Positions 55,480 through 64,000 of a stretch of DNA of 64,000 nt are shown here, in pieces. The position numbers and the translations under genes are program-made. Source of the DNA: Nitrospirales bacterium (GTDB lineage: Bacteria; Nitrospirota; Nitrospiria; Nitrospirales; UBA8639). The notes below the pieces were generated by a model. That model saw only the letters and a list, made by a program, of their open reading frames with translations, searched no databases and was not told the DNA's origin. The stretch lies in assembly GCA_031315865.1 (NCBI GenBank), contig JALDRJ010000002.1:951147-1015146 (forward strand), read 5' to 3'. Within the stretch, counting starts at the first letter, position 1. Each line of letters starts with the position of its first letter.

Positions 55480-56810
55480 ATATCCCTTCAGTGTCCCATC
55501 AACAAGCACAAGGCCTTATCGGCTAAACTACCTCTCGATTTAAGCCTACAACCAGGGATTTCGAAAAGGGTATGTCTCTTTTGTAGTGAGTTACCAGAGG
55601 GGACTAGTGCTGTCTGTCTGCGGGAGCCAGCAAAAACTCTACTCTTGACTCAAGGATAAGTCACCATCACTGCCTATCACGGCATACCCTCCTAGGAACT
55701 TAGGAAGAAACTTCGTCTGTACGGTAATCTCGAAGTTGCACAATACTATGGGAGGATCCATTAAAAATGTCAAACGTGTCAGCTCGATGTTACTCATATA
55801 GGTTCGCTCTTGCATCGTGACGTCTCTTCCTTATCTTAAGGGTTGCTCTCAGTATGGCAGGCAACACCCATTTATCCGAGAAGCAGCGTCGGTTCAACTT
55901 ACCTCGAACATTGCTTTCGAATGGTCTAAATACACGGGCAATGCCTCATCAAGATGACCACCTTTGCCAAGAGTGACAAACGTCGTTAGGCCCGAGTCAC
56001 ACATTCTGGGGAAGCAAGACTCGAACAACCTTCGAGGCTAAAGCGTGGAATCTTTTTATTGACTATGGGCGGTGGTTGACTTCTGTTCAGATCTACATCG
56101 AATGTGGGAAGTGTCATTGGATTAGCATCGTACAGAGGAGCACGTGGACAAGCTCTTTCTGGATAAGCGAAATCCTCTCGGCCTTCTACAAGAAACCACA
56201 GCAACCCCTTTACGGATGAGAGCCGTCGACTGATGCAATGTACTTGCAGCTTCTTCCAGGATCGCCACGGAAGTGATGAGCTGGAAATGACCGTGTAGAG
56301 CAAGTAGATACGCTTGCTCTGTGTTCCCTAATCACTCCTTTTCCTTTCCCATTTTTCCTCATAGCTCTCAGCTCCTCTACTCGGCTTCTTATGTATCTAA
56401 TTTTAGATCAATTGTATCGTTTTAGATAATAAGTCACCAGCTACTTTCGTATCTGAAATAACTAAATTCAGCACCACACTTCAATAGAAACACCAGTTTT
56501 TGAGAGCCTTGGGATAACCAATTCGCTAGCGGCTTTCTTGGAACAACTTCTGCAACTTACACATTCATGAATTAAGACGACAGAGTTTCTAGAAGTTCTG
56601 CGCTCCGGCACAGTCATTTTACCACCCAAGGTTCCCTCAGGATTATTGCGCTTTGAGATCAACACCAGAAAGGAGGTGAATAGATATCATTTTATTCTCA
56701 ACCCAATTACCAGTGAACGGATAAGCGCAAACTGTGCTGGGGATGTTTCATTTTCCTTCTCTTGATAATCAATTCATTTGCTAAGGTATGAATGCTCAGG
56801 AGGACATCGT
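55480..56810. other. Gene-poor 1.3 kb stretch after tRNA-Gly
   Basis: No large gene is supported. It contains one plausible small gene (55639-55815) and a minus-strand part near 55870-56300 where protein-like sequence appears in shifting frames, as expected of a decayed gene. A sequence matching the full anti-Shine-Dalgarno complement (AAAGGAGGTGA, ending near 56679) lies 130 bases before the subtilase gene but no ATG follows it. The last 400 bases are AT-rich and presumably hold the subtilase promoter. Confidence 0.5.
55639..55815 (-). CDS. Possible 58-residue hypothetical protein
   Basis: An ATG at 55815 is preceded by AAGGAAGAG about 8 bases upstream. The 58-residue product has hydrophobic stretches alternating with charged ones (RLTFLMDPPIVLCNFEITV, KFLPKFLGGYAVIGSD) and looks protein-like, but no family is recognised. 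The surrounding 1.3 kb is otherwise poor in genes and may be decayed, so this could also be a remnant. Confidence 0.4.
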   Translation of the reverse strand: MQERTYMSNIELTRLTFLMDPPIVLCNFEITVQTKFLPKFLGGYAVIGSDGDLSLSQE

Positions 56811-59237
56811 ATGGATAATGTGGGAAACAGTCATGATATGCCAATGGGAGAAGAGCCCGAGAATCAACAAAAACAGGATATGCCGACTGGCAGCATGAGT
56901 CGAGAGGCTCGTAGCTATGAGATGCCGAACGGAAATTCGAGCACTTTATCTGCTGGTGGGGACATGCCCAATGGTGGTCCAACCAAACAGCACAGCTCCC
57001 GTGACATGCCAAGCGGCATGATGGAAAGCGAGAAGAAGTCAGACTCTATGCCTACTGGTGATATGGGAGAGACCGCGTCTGAAAATTTGATGGAAGCGGA
57101 CGACGGATTGGACCGCTTCGGTCCTATTAGTGACTCTCCCGAAACGAGTATGTCTGATACTTTTGAACCTGGAATGGTAGAAGTCGAATTCCGTGATGGA
57201 GTCCAACCACAGCTCAGTAGTTTACCAACCGGGCGATCTGGCATGATTGCAAGCCCATCAGCTGGCACCCTTTCGAACCTCAATCAAAAATTGCAAGATT
57301 ACGGGCTGCTCCATGCAGAGCCCAGCATTCAAATGTCTGAACAAGATGCCATGACAGCACAAGCATTTGCTCGGGGGCAAGATTCCAATATTCCTAACTT
57401 GAGCAGCTTTATCACGTTACATTTCCCTGATACGGCTAATACGGAAAACATTGCCCGTGAATTAAGTCAGTTACCCGAAATTGAACGAGCCGTCGCCGTG
57501 CCACGCGCGATTCCTCCGCTCAGTCCACTGAATGAACCGCTCGTCGGTACTTCTGATCAAGTCGCGGTAAATCCCGTTACTGGTCATGAAAATCAATGGT
57601 ACATCTTTCGATGTCGTGCCAATCAAGCATGGGATGTTGCCAGTGGAAAAAATGTAGTCATTGCCGACATTGACTGGGGATACCGCACAACCCACCAAGA
57701 CCTTTCCAGCCGACTTGATCTGAATCGTGCCTACAATTCATATGATGGAGGGACGAATGTCTCCACAGGTCCATCCGTGTCCCATGGGACGGCGGTCATG
57801 GGTATCGCGGGTGGGGCTGACAACAACTTGGGAATGGCTGGATTCGCATTTAATTCAACCTTGTGGCCAGTCCAGGCGGATAGTGGACCAGGCCCTTCTC
57901 TTGGTGGCAATGCCTGGGCACGAGGTATCGATTGGGTCCGTACAGCTAACAGCAATGGTCGGCGAAAGGTCATTATTCTCGAAGTACAAACCAGTACATT
58001 TGGGAATTATGAAATGGTGCCTTCGGTGAATGCCGCGATTCGCACCGCCATTGCTCATGGTGTCGTCGTTTGTGTCGCGGCCGGCAACGGCAACCGCGAC
58101 GCTGGCGTGGATGACTCTGGCAATCCTATCCCAGCAACAGGCTCCATTCTGGTGGGCGCAACAGAATATCATCCCACAGAAAACCGACGAGCCGGGTTTA
58201 GCAACTTTGGAAACCGTGTCGTTGTTTGTGCTCCTGGTGACTCATCTCACGATGTGACCGCCAGTAGTTCCTCCGACACCGCAGTTCGAAACGGGTTTGG
58301 TGGAACATCTGGGGCCACTCCGAAAGTTGCGGGTACCGCTGCTCTATTGTTGGAGGCCAATCCCAATCTCACACATGCTGAGATTCGAACAATCCTTCGA
58401 AATACAGGAACTGCCGTTGTCACAGACCCAAACAAACCGATTGGGACATTCCTCAACGCAGAAGCTGCGGTTCGGCAAGCGGCACGCCCCATGCCCTCTG
58501 GTCCAGTTGTTTCTTGGGGTGCGAATCGATTGGATGCCTTCGTGATCGGGACGAATTCGGCGTTGTACCACAAATGGTGGAACGGTTCGGCCTGGGGTCC
58601 ATCAGTCACCGGGTATGAAAACATGGGCGGCACGATTACCAGCAATCCTGAAGCTGTCGCCTGGGGCCCGAATCGTCTCGATGTATTCGTCCTGGGCACC
58701 AATTCGGCGTTGTACCACAAATGGTGGAACGGTTCGGCCTGGGGCCCATCAGTCACCGGGTATGAAAACATGGGCGGCACAATCATCGGTCAACCCAAGG
58801 CTGTGGCTTGGGGCCCGAATCGTCTCGATGTATTCGTCCTGGGCACGAATTCGGCGTTGTACCACAAATGGTGGAACGGTTCGGCCTGGGGCCCATCAGT
58901 CACCGGGTATGAGTACATGGGAGGTACGCTAAGCAGTAGTCCTGAAGTTGTGGCCTGGGGTCCAAATCGTCTTGATGTGTTTGCCATTGGGACCAACAAA
59001 CGTCTCTATCACAAGTGGTGGAACGGCTCGGCGTGGGGGCCCTCACTCACCGGATGGGAAGATCTTGGTGGCACAATTATAGGACAGCCGAGGGTGGTCT
59101 CTTGGGGTCCGAATCGATTGGATATTTTCGCCCGGGGAACCAATTCTCGTCTCTACCATAAGTGGTGGAATGGTTCGGCCTGGGGACCTTCAGTGACCGG
59201 GTGGGAAAATCTTGGTGGAACAATTATCCGTATGTAA
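56811..59237 (+). CDS. Subtilisin-like serine protease with MPxG repeats and lectin-like propeller
   Basis: An 808-residue multidomain protein; ATG 56811 follows CAGGAGGA. Residues 1-100 carry six short motifs of the form MPxG (MPMG, MPTG, MPNG twice, MPSG, MPTG), spaced 14-23 residues apart in Ser/Gly/Glu-rich sequence. A propeptide-like part follows. The S8 catalytic domain has the aspartate in [17 protein letters not shown], the histidine in [10 protein letters not shown] and the serine in [14 protein letters not shown] (Met to Gly after the Ser). The C terminus has five repeats of about 47 residues (core [24 protein letters not shown]) like PLL/fucolectin propellers, implying sugar binding. 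No ordinary signal peptide is seen. Confidence 0.88.
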   Translation: MDNVGNSHDMPMGEEPENQQKQDMPTGSMSREARSYEMPNGNSSTLSAGGDMPNGGPTKQHSSRDMPSGMMESEKKSDSMPTGDMGETASENLMEADDGLDRFGPISDSPETSMSDTFEPGMVEVEFRDGVQPQLSSLPTGRSGMIASPSAGTLSNLNQKLQDYGLLHAEPSIQMSEQDAMTAQAFARGQDSNIPNLSSFITLHFPDTANTENIARELSQLPEIERAVAVPRAIPPLSPLNEPLVGTSDQVAVNPVTGHENQWYIFRCRANQAWDVASGKNVVIADIDWGYRTTHQDLSSRLDLNRAYNSYDGGTNVSTGPSVSHGTAVMGIAGGADNNLGMAGFAFNSTLWPVQADSGPGPSLGGNAWARGIDWVRTANSNGRRKVIILEVQTSTFGNYEMVPSVNAAIRTAIAHGVVVCVAAGNGNRDAGVDDSGNPIPATGSILVGATEYHPTENRRAGFSNFGNRVVVCAPGDSSHDVTASSSSDTAVRNGFGGTSGATPKVAGTAALLLEANPNLTHAEIRTILRNTGTAVVTDPNKPIGTFLNAEAAVRQAARPMPSGPVVSWGANRLDAFVIGTNSALYHKWWNGSAWGPSVTGYENMGGTITSNPEAVAWGPNRLDVFVLGTNSALYHKWWNGSAWGPSVTGYENMGGTIIGQPKAVAWGPNRLDVFVLGTNSALYHKWWNGSAWGPSVTGYEYMGGTLSSSPEVVAWGPNRLDVFAIGTNKRLYHKWWNGSAWGPSLTGWEDLGGTIIGQPRVVSWGPNRLDIFARGTNSRLYHKWWNGSAWGPSVTGWENLGGTIIRM
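58500..59237 (+). repeat. Five tandem lectin-propeller repeats within the subtilase gene
   Basis: Near-identical units of about 141 bases, the second and third differing by only a few bases over most of their length, each encoding WGPNRLDVF...[14 protein letters not shown]. High DNA identity between neighbouring units suggests recent duplication or gene conversion. The last two units are more diverged. Confidence 0.85.
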
Positions 59238-59282
59238 GTCCGAAGAAATCCATCTTACTCATACACGAACATCTGAAAAAGA

Positions 59283-59313
59283 GAGTCCAGTGTCTTCCTC
59301 AGGCACTGGACTC
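59283..59313 (+). terminator. Terminator-like hairpin after the subtilase gene
   Basis: Arms GAGTCCAGTG (59283-59292) and CACTGGACTC (59304-59313) pair perfectly around an 11-base loop, 45 bases after the stop. The tail is only weakly T-rich. Position favours a terminator. Confidence 0.6.
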
Positions 59314-59356
59314 GTCCTATCGTGTTGCCTACCACATCCTCTGACAGCACGTCTAC

Positions 59357-59657
59357 TTATATTTTCCAGGAACGACTATACAAAGCGGATGCAAATGTAG
59401 CGGGCAGACGAAGGCCTGCACCATAGAAGTGCACACAGACGTCTGGCAACGATTGGACGTTCAGACTTGCCAATCGTGGAGCGATGACCAAAGCGACACC
59501 GAGGTAGGCAAAATAAAAAGGAAGTGAATACACGAAGAAGGTGGAGATTCCCTCTAGGTATGCTGTTTCCGATGAACCAAACGTCACGTCCAAGCCGTAA
59601 TATGTGGCGACTAACGAGCCGACGAGGTAAACACCAACAATAGCAGTATCAACCGAT
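59357..59657 (-). pseudogene. Relic of a sodium:solute symporter (SSS family)
   Basis: Minus-strand reading gives an N-terminal segment VDTAIVGVYLVGSLVATYYG like helix 1 of SSS transporters, then TFGSSETAYLEG and ALVIAPRLASLNVQSLPD, which resemble the region after helix 2. The intervening helix-2 part is missing, the start is out of frame with an ATG about 10 bases upstream, and the sequence ends after about 100 codons where a full protein has over 450. An 78-residue open frame within it is therefore not a functional gene. It sits downstream of the SulP gene. Confidence 0.65.
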
Positions 59658-59711
59658 GAAATTTCATTCCCTCACGTGTAAGACAATGATCTCTCCGTTT
59701 GGATTGAAGGA

Positions 59712-61382
59712 TTATGCCTGCGTCACCGGTTGATCATCTGGGTGGGTTGAGCCAGCAGCCTGCGCAGCGTGACGCAGAGCATCGAGTCGCTTAGCATACC
59801 GGTGCCCCGGGCGAATCTCTGAGAGGACACCGAGTCCATTCAAGACTTTGGTCACGTGGGGTTGCATGCCAACAAAGAACAAATGCTGCTTGTGAGCGCG
59901 AATGATACCAAGCATATCGTCAATGGCCATCGCCGAGGTTCCGTCGATGGCAGGGACATCTGATACGTCCAACACGCAGCTTGAAAATTCCCTCAGTCCT
60001 GGAACGGTTTCTAAGCGACGAACCATATTTTTGGCAGACCCAAAACTCATGGGTCCATCGACATGAATCAACACAATTTTCCCGGCATTCCTTTCTAATA
60101 TCGAATTTTCTTCCGGAGTGAGGGGAATTTCCGGATGCTCCTCCGTGATGATTCGCATGTTCGCAAGCTCGAGATCAGCCATTTCCTTGACGAACAGGAT
60201 ACTCGCCAACACCACGCCCACTCCTACAGCCGTGATTAAATCCACAGCCACCGTCACGACCAGTACGATCGTCATGATGACCACATCAGCTCGAGGGGCT
60301 TGAAACACATGTCGAAGAAACCGCCAATCGATGATATCGACGCCAACCTTCAACAAAATCCCCGCAAGGACAGCTAAGGGAATTTGCTCAGCGAGTGGCC
60401 CGAGCCAGAGAAGCGTGACGAGCAACACCACACCCATCAACATGCCCGACAACGGCGTCCGTCCACCCGACCGAATGTTAGCCACTGATCGCACGGTCGC
60501 GCCTGCGCCAGGCAGTCCGCCAAACAAACCGGCAATCATATTTCCGATGCCCTGGCCAATGAGTTCGCGATTTGAATCATGTTGGGTTCTCGTCATGTTG
60601 TCACACACGAGTGAGGTCAACAAACTATCGATCGCGCAAAGAAAGGCGATCACACAGGCTTCTTCGACCATGACGGTTAACGCATCAACGTGAAATGTCG
60701 GAACGATGATCGAGGGAAATCCCTGCGGAATCTCTCCGATCACAGGTGCATCGGGGAAAAAGAGCCTGGCGACAGGTGTGCAAACAAGCAACGCGAGAAG
60801 AGATGGCGGAATATACTTCCCGATCATGGCTGGAGTCCCATACATGATAACCAACGCCAGGCATCCGATGGCCGTAGCATGGACTTTTGGGGAACTGACG
60901 ATCTCCGGAATAGCCATCAAATTGCCTACGACTCCAGCAGCCGATTGATATCCGAGAACAGGAGCGACTTGCAGAATGATGATAATCGCGCCAATGCCAC
61001 TCATGAACCCTGAAATCACTGGGTAGGGAACGAGACTGATATATCGCCCGATGCCCAGCGCTCCCATCAGGATAAGAACGCCTCCGCCAAGGATAACCGT
61101 CGTGAACACAAGGGCTGGTTCGTCGGAAAATAAAACAAACATCCCTGCAAAGACGACTGTCATAGGGCCGGTCGGACCAGAAGCCTGGGCAGGAGTACCA
61201 CCGAACATGGCGGCAAAGAAACCCAGGAATATGGCTCCATACAGTCCAGTAACCGCTCCCGCTCCGGAAGAAACTCCAAACGCCAGGGCAAGTGGCAACG
61301 CGATTACCGCCGCGACAAGACCTCCGAAGAAATCACCTCGGAGGTTATAAAAATGCAGACCATGGATCACTTTGGAAATCAT
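59712..61382 (-). CDS. SulP-family anion transporter with STAS domain
   Basis: A 556-residue transporter of the SLC26/SulP family. Ten or more hydrophobic segments cover residues 15-400, with the family sequence GLYGAIFLGFFAAMFGGTPAQASGPTGPM near the start. A C-terminal STAS domain (about 425-530) contains VLIHVDGPMSFGSAKNM and CVLDVSDVPAIDGTSAM. Substrates in the family include sulfate, bicarbonate and other anions; in an autotroph, bicarbonate uptake is a reasonable inference but not shown. It is a single gene followed by the SSS relic. Confidence 0.92.
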   Translation of the reverse strand: MISKVIHGLHFYNLRGDFFGGLVAAVIALPLALAFGVSSGAGAVTGLYGAIFLGFFAAMFGGTPAQASGPTGPMTVVFAGMFVLFSDEPALVFTTVILGGGVLILMGALGIGRYISLVPYPVISGFMSGIGAIIIILQVAPVLGYQSAAGVVGNLMAIPEIVSSPKVHATAIGCLALVIMYGTPAMIGKYIPPSLLALLVCTPVARLFFPDAPVIGEIPQGFPSIIVPTFHVDALTVMVEEACVIAFLCAIDSLLTSLVCDNMTRTQHDSNRELIGQGIGNMIAGLFGGLPGAGATVRSVANIRSGGRTPLSGMLMGVVLLVTLLWLGPLAEQIPLAVLAGILLKVGVDIIDWRFLRHVFQAPRADVVIMTIVLVVTVAVDLITAVGVGVVLASILFVKEMADLELANMRIITEEHPEIPLTPEENSILERNAGKIVLIHVDGPMSFGSAKNMVRRLETVPGLREFSSCVLDVSDVPAIDGTSAMAIDDMLGIIRAHKQHLFFVGMQPHVTKVLNGLGVLSEIRPGHRYAKRLDALRHAAQAAGSTHPDDQPVTQA

Positions 61383-61731
61383 GATTACTTTCGATCGTTG
61401 AGCACTCGAGGGGTATTCTTATAGGCCGGTCTTAGTGTTCCCGCAGCACATGGAACAGGCTTTCGATGGCAGGCACGATAGTGGATGATAGTACTTGTAC
61501 GGTAGATTGGCCATGTCATCATCTCAAACATTTCTATCGACGCCGGCATTACTCTGCCAGACTTGAAGCGGTCCCACAATATATGAGACATTCACTCGTC
61601 ACTATCAGTCGATTCGTGACGATTTTTTGGAAGGAATTACTTCGAATAGTCGCGGGCTGTTCTCATTATTACGTATTTCCCGTATTTCTAAAACTGCGGT
61701 GAAACGACCTTATTCCAAGGGATAGTTTGTC
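61383..61731. other. Divergent region between SulP and secreted-protein genes
   Basis: About 350 bases, presumably promoters for both flanking genes. Short open frames lack support, and no RNA or repeat is recognised. Confidence 0.45.
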
Positions 61732-62220
61732 ATGGATGACCATATCACACGAGAGACCCGGTACAGAACGATCATTCTTTCCCTTGTTCTTGTTCTCTTT
61801 TCATCAACGACGACTCTGCATGGCCAGCCACAGCTTAGCGTCGAGGTGCTCGAGCCTGCCTTAGATGGTCATGAAGTCGGAGCCCAGATGAAAATCAAAG
61901 GCACGGCCCATCTGCCAAAAGGCAATTATCTGTGGATTTTTGTTCATCGCATTAAAGGATTCGAAGACAAATGGTGGCCGCAGGGAATGGTCAGGATTAA
62001 CTCCGAAAATTCAACATGGGCCAAAACCATACGGTTTGGTGAAAAAATCGACGTGGGGTATCAGTTCGAAATCGCCATAGTGACCGTCAACAAGGCGGAA
62101 CACGAAAAATTACGCCTCTACGAGTTTCGAAGCAAAAAAACCGGCGTGTGGGACCCTATCGCGATTCCACCAACCACCTCTCCAACTACGTACCGGATCG
62201 TGAAAAAAATCAGTTCATAG
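61732..62220 (+). CDS. Exported hypothetical protein
   Basis: A 162-residue protein with a signal segment (TIILSLVLVLFSSTTTLHG, about residues 14-32). The mature part has beta-sandwich-like strands (MKIKGTAHLPKGNYLWIFVH, WWPQGMVRI, FEIAIVTVNKAEHEKL) that suggest an immunoglobulin-type fold. No catalytic motif is visible. AAGGGA precedes the ATG. It is upstream of the MscS gene by 224 bases on the same strand. Confidence 0.7.
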   Translation: MDDHITRETRYRTIILSLVLVLFSSTTTLHGQPQLSVEVLEPALDGHEVGAQMKIKGTAHLPKGNYLWIFVHRIKGFEDKWWPQGMVRINSENSTWAKTIRFGEKIDVGYQFEIAIVTVNKAEHEKLRLYEFRSKKTGVWDPIAIPPTTSPTTYRIVKKISS

Positions 62221-62444
62221 CCATATTCTTGTATTTCCATCACCACAGACCCTGAGCGTTTCCAGCAGACGGTATTCACCTCACCATAAAAAATAGTAGA
62301 CTTTTACCGTTTTTCATTCCATAGTTCCTCTATAGTCAATACAGTCGTATCTCCCCCTCGTTTCTCTATCAAACTTGCAGAGAGCCACGGCTCCTAGCCG
62401 TGGGTGAATGTTCCACTCACCTTAACCAAACGAGGAGTCGCATC

Positions 62445-63272
62445 ATGGAGCAATTAGAGTACACGACGAATTGGGCAAGAGATCTGGTATTGATGTATGG
62501 CCCCAAGTTCTTACTGTCAGTCTTCACGCTGATTATCGGCTGGTGGCTCACGAAACGGGTCGTTGCCCTCATTGAGCGAGCCATGGAACGAGGCCAGGTT
62601 GAGGTCACGTTGCGAGGATTTTTGGCCAGCATGGCGGGCATTCTGCTCAAGGCCTTGCTGCTCATCAGCGTCGCCTCGATGATCGGAATAGAAACCACAT
62701 CCTTCATCGCCATGCTCGGTGCGGCAGGCCTGGCGGTGGGCCTCGCGCTCCAAGGCAGTCTCGCCAATTTCGCCGGTGGTGTTCTTATTCTCTTTTTTCG
62801 CCCCTTTAAAGTCGGAGATTTGATCGAAGCCCAAGGGTTTTTAGGAGTCGTCAAAGAAATTCAGATATTCGTGACGATTCTCACCACATTAGACAACCGG
62901 CGCATTATCATCCCCAATGGCCCTCTATCCAATGGCTGCATTACCAACCTCAATGCCGAATCGCTTCGTCGCGTGGACATGAAGTTCGGGATTAGTTACG
63001 GAGATGATGTGCTGAAAGCCAAAGAAGTCATTCAACGAACGCTCGTCGCCGATGATCGAATCCTGAAAAGTCCTGCGCCAGATGTGTTTGTATCGGAACA
63101 TGCCGATAGCTCTATCAATTTCGTCGTTCGCCCCTGGGTCCATCCGAACGATTATTGGGACGTCTATTTTCATGTGCACGAACAACTGAAACTGGCGTTC
63201 GATCGTGAAGGCATCACGATTCCGTTCCCACAACGGGATGTCCATCTTTTTAAAGAAATTGTTTCTGCCTAG
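62445..63272 (+). CDS. mscS: Small-conductance mechanosensitive channel (MscS family)
   Basis: A 275-residue channel. The start at 62445 follows GAGGAG; earlier codons from 62400 are unlikely. It has three membrane helices, the pore helix reading MLGAAGLAVGLALQGSLANFAGGVLIL with the Gly/Ala pattern of the MscS pore, then the beta domain motif PFKVGDLIEAQGFLGVVKEI and IIIPNGPLSNGCITN. It opens on hypo-osmotic shock, complementing the betaine synthesis and uptake genes elsewhere in the window. Confidence 0.95.
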   Translation: MEQLEYTTNWARDLVLMYGPKFLLSVFTLIIGWWLTKRVVALIERAMERGQVEVTLRGFLASMAGILLKALLLISVASMIGIETTSFIAMLGAAGLAVGLALQGSLANFAGGVLILFFRPFKVGDLIEAQGFLGVVKEIQIFVTILTTLDNRRIIIPNGPLSNGCITNLNAESLRRVDMKFGISYGDDVLKAKEVIQRTLVADDRILKSPAPDVFVSEHADSSINFVVRPWVHPNDYWDVYFHVHEQLKLAFDREGITIPFPQRDVHLFKEIVSA

Positions 63273-63666
63273 TTCTTTCCGAACAGCGAAGCATCTACGA
63301 GTTTCCGCCTTGGCGATCGAAATGCTGCCTGGATAAGTCCCAGGACTAGAACTCTTACCTCGAACGCCTAGCCTGGGCTTTGGAGTTCATGGATCGAAAT
63401 CTCAAGGGGCAAGAGGTGCCTTCTAACATAGACACCTCTTGCCTTATGTTCCCTCTCGAGACGAACGATTATCGTTCTCCTAGCCGCGTTACGCCCACTT
63501 GATGTTGGACTCTGTTCCCAGGAACTGACTGACAGCTCCACCACGAGCTACAGACTGTCGAGACCCCGCTAATCATCAGGAAGAACACGTTCGCCTTCCC
63601 CACGGTCCCTTCCAATTTCCTCGAATTCCTTATACATTGAAAGGACATCGAAGAGAGATCGGCCGT
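63273..63666. other. Intergenic region with terminator
   Basis: About 395 bases between mscS and the TPR gene. It contains the hairpin at 63408-63443 and otherwise no recognisable gene. Confidence 0.5.
63408..63443 (+). terminator. Terminator-like hairpin after mscS
   Basis: Arms GGCAAGAGGTG (63408-63418) and CACCTCTTGCC (63433-63443) pair perfectly over 11 bases with a 14-base loop. The tail TTATGTTCC is weakly T-rich. It is about 135 bases after the mscS stop. Confidence 0.6.
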
Positions 63667-64000
63667 ATGAAATCTTGGATTCGTTCCTGTCAATCGCAAA
63701 GCTGCCGAACACCGACGTTGGGCATATTCCTCTGGATAGTCACGGTTTTTGGGTCACTGACGATGCCCCAATGCTTGCTAGCTCAGACCGTAGAATCAGA
63801 GAGTGAAGAGGCCCGTCGGCCCGAAGAAGATCACCTGAGATTAGGAATCGACTTCTACTTAACGGACGAGCTCGAAATCGCTATCGATGAATTTCGAGAG
63901 GCATCCCGTCTCCAATCCGGCTATGCCGATGCTCATTTCAATCTTGGTGTTGCGCTCGCCAAAATTGGGGATTTGACCGGCGCGATTGCCCAATGGTCGG
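63667..64000 (+). CDS. Exported TPR-repeat protein, N-terminal part
   Basis: The frame starts at an ATG preceded by GAAGAGAG and continues past the window end, so only about 111 residues are visible. A signal segment (LGIFLWIVTVFGSLTMPQCLLAQ) is followed by a short acidic linker and the first TPR motifs (AIDEFREASRLQSGYADAHFNLGVALAKIGD). TPR proteins act as periplasmic scaffolds. The number of repeats and any further domain cannot be judged. Confidence 0.85.
   Translation, partial: MKSWIRSCQSQSCRTPTLGIFLWIVTVFGSLTMPQCLLAQTVESESEEARRPEEDHLRLGIDFYLTDELEIAIDEFREASRLQSGYADAHFNLGVALAKIGDLTGAIAQWS

Noticed and set aside
56468-56665. Minus-strand frame of 65 codons with a Cys-rich segment
   Set aside because: It needs a GTG start with no ribosome binding site, and both strands are open here. 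No family resemblance was found.
1-64000. CRISPR array, rRNA operon or prophage
   Set aside because: No regularly spaced repeats, rRNA sequence or phage structural genes were seen anywhere in the window.

Overview
The window is a 64 kb chromosomal segment of a nitrite-oxidising bacterium, almost certainly a Nitrospira. The main evidence is a complete nxrA-nxrB pair at 31.8-36.6 kb, encoding a Tat-exported molybdopterin NxrA and an iron-sulfur NxrB. Gene-dense layout, moderate GC and the content of neighbouring genes fit this. The one-gene glycine betaine synthesis fusion beside a BCCT transporter points to a salt-tolerant, perhaps marine-type lineage; that last step is inference.

Layout. 0-6 kb: secreted or lipid-anchored proteins, two alpha/beta hydrolases (one fused to a papain-like peptidase) and a zinc-ribbon protein. 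6-9 kb: an arsM-arsS arsenosugar module. 9-21 kb: small regulators (MoaD/ThiS-like, HU), an amidohydrolase, GcvP, an SDF-family symporter, a TerB-domain protein, a CBS protein and a thiamine-diphosphate 2-oxoacid decarboxylase. 21-25 kb: a more AT-rich accessory stretch with a 2OG-Fe(II) oxygenase, a voltage-gated-type K+ channel, a truncated TerB-type finger fragment, a PD-(D/E)XK-like protein, a uracil-glycosylase-like protein, a decayed Nudix copy and a toxin-antitoxin pair. 25-31 kb: Nudix hydrolase, GcvT, FKBP isomerase, FIST protein, GNAT, DUF502 and small conserved proteins. 31-37 kb: nxrAB with a long AT-rich upstream region. 37-41 kb: Nth, ribosomal protein S21 and the three-subunit proton-translocating transhydrogenase. 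41.5-45 kb: a divergent pair of apparent pseudoenzymes, an alpha/beta hydrolase lacking its serine and a phosphodiesterase lacking metal ligands. 44.5-53.4 kb: five HEAT-repeat proteins around the GSMT/SDMT and BCCT osmoadaptation pair. 53.6-64 kb: UDP-glucose dehydrogenase, tRNA-Gly(GCC), a gene-poor 1.3 kb stretch, a subtilase with a lectin-like propeller, a relic Na+/solute symporter, a SulP transporter, a secreted protein, an MscS channel and a TPR protein cut by the window end.

Functional links. NXR feeds electrons from nitrite to respiration, and transhydrogenase can supply NADPH. GcvP and GcvT are both here but not adjacent, and GcvH is absent from the window. K+ channel, MscS, BCCT and GSMT/SDMT suggest investment in osmotic control. 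The least understood parts are the nuclease-like/glycosylase-like pair at 23-24 kb, the pseudoenzyme pair at 41.5-44 kb, the HEAT cluster and the repeat-bearing subtilase.
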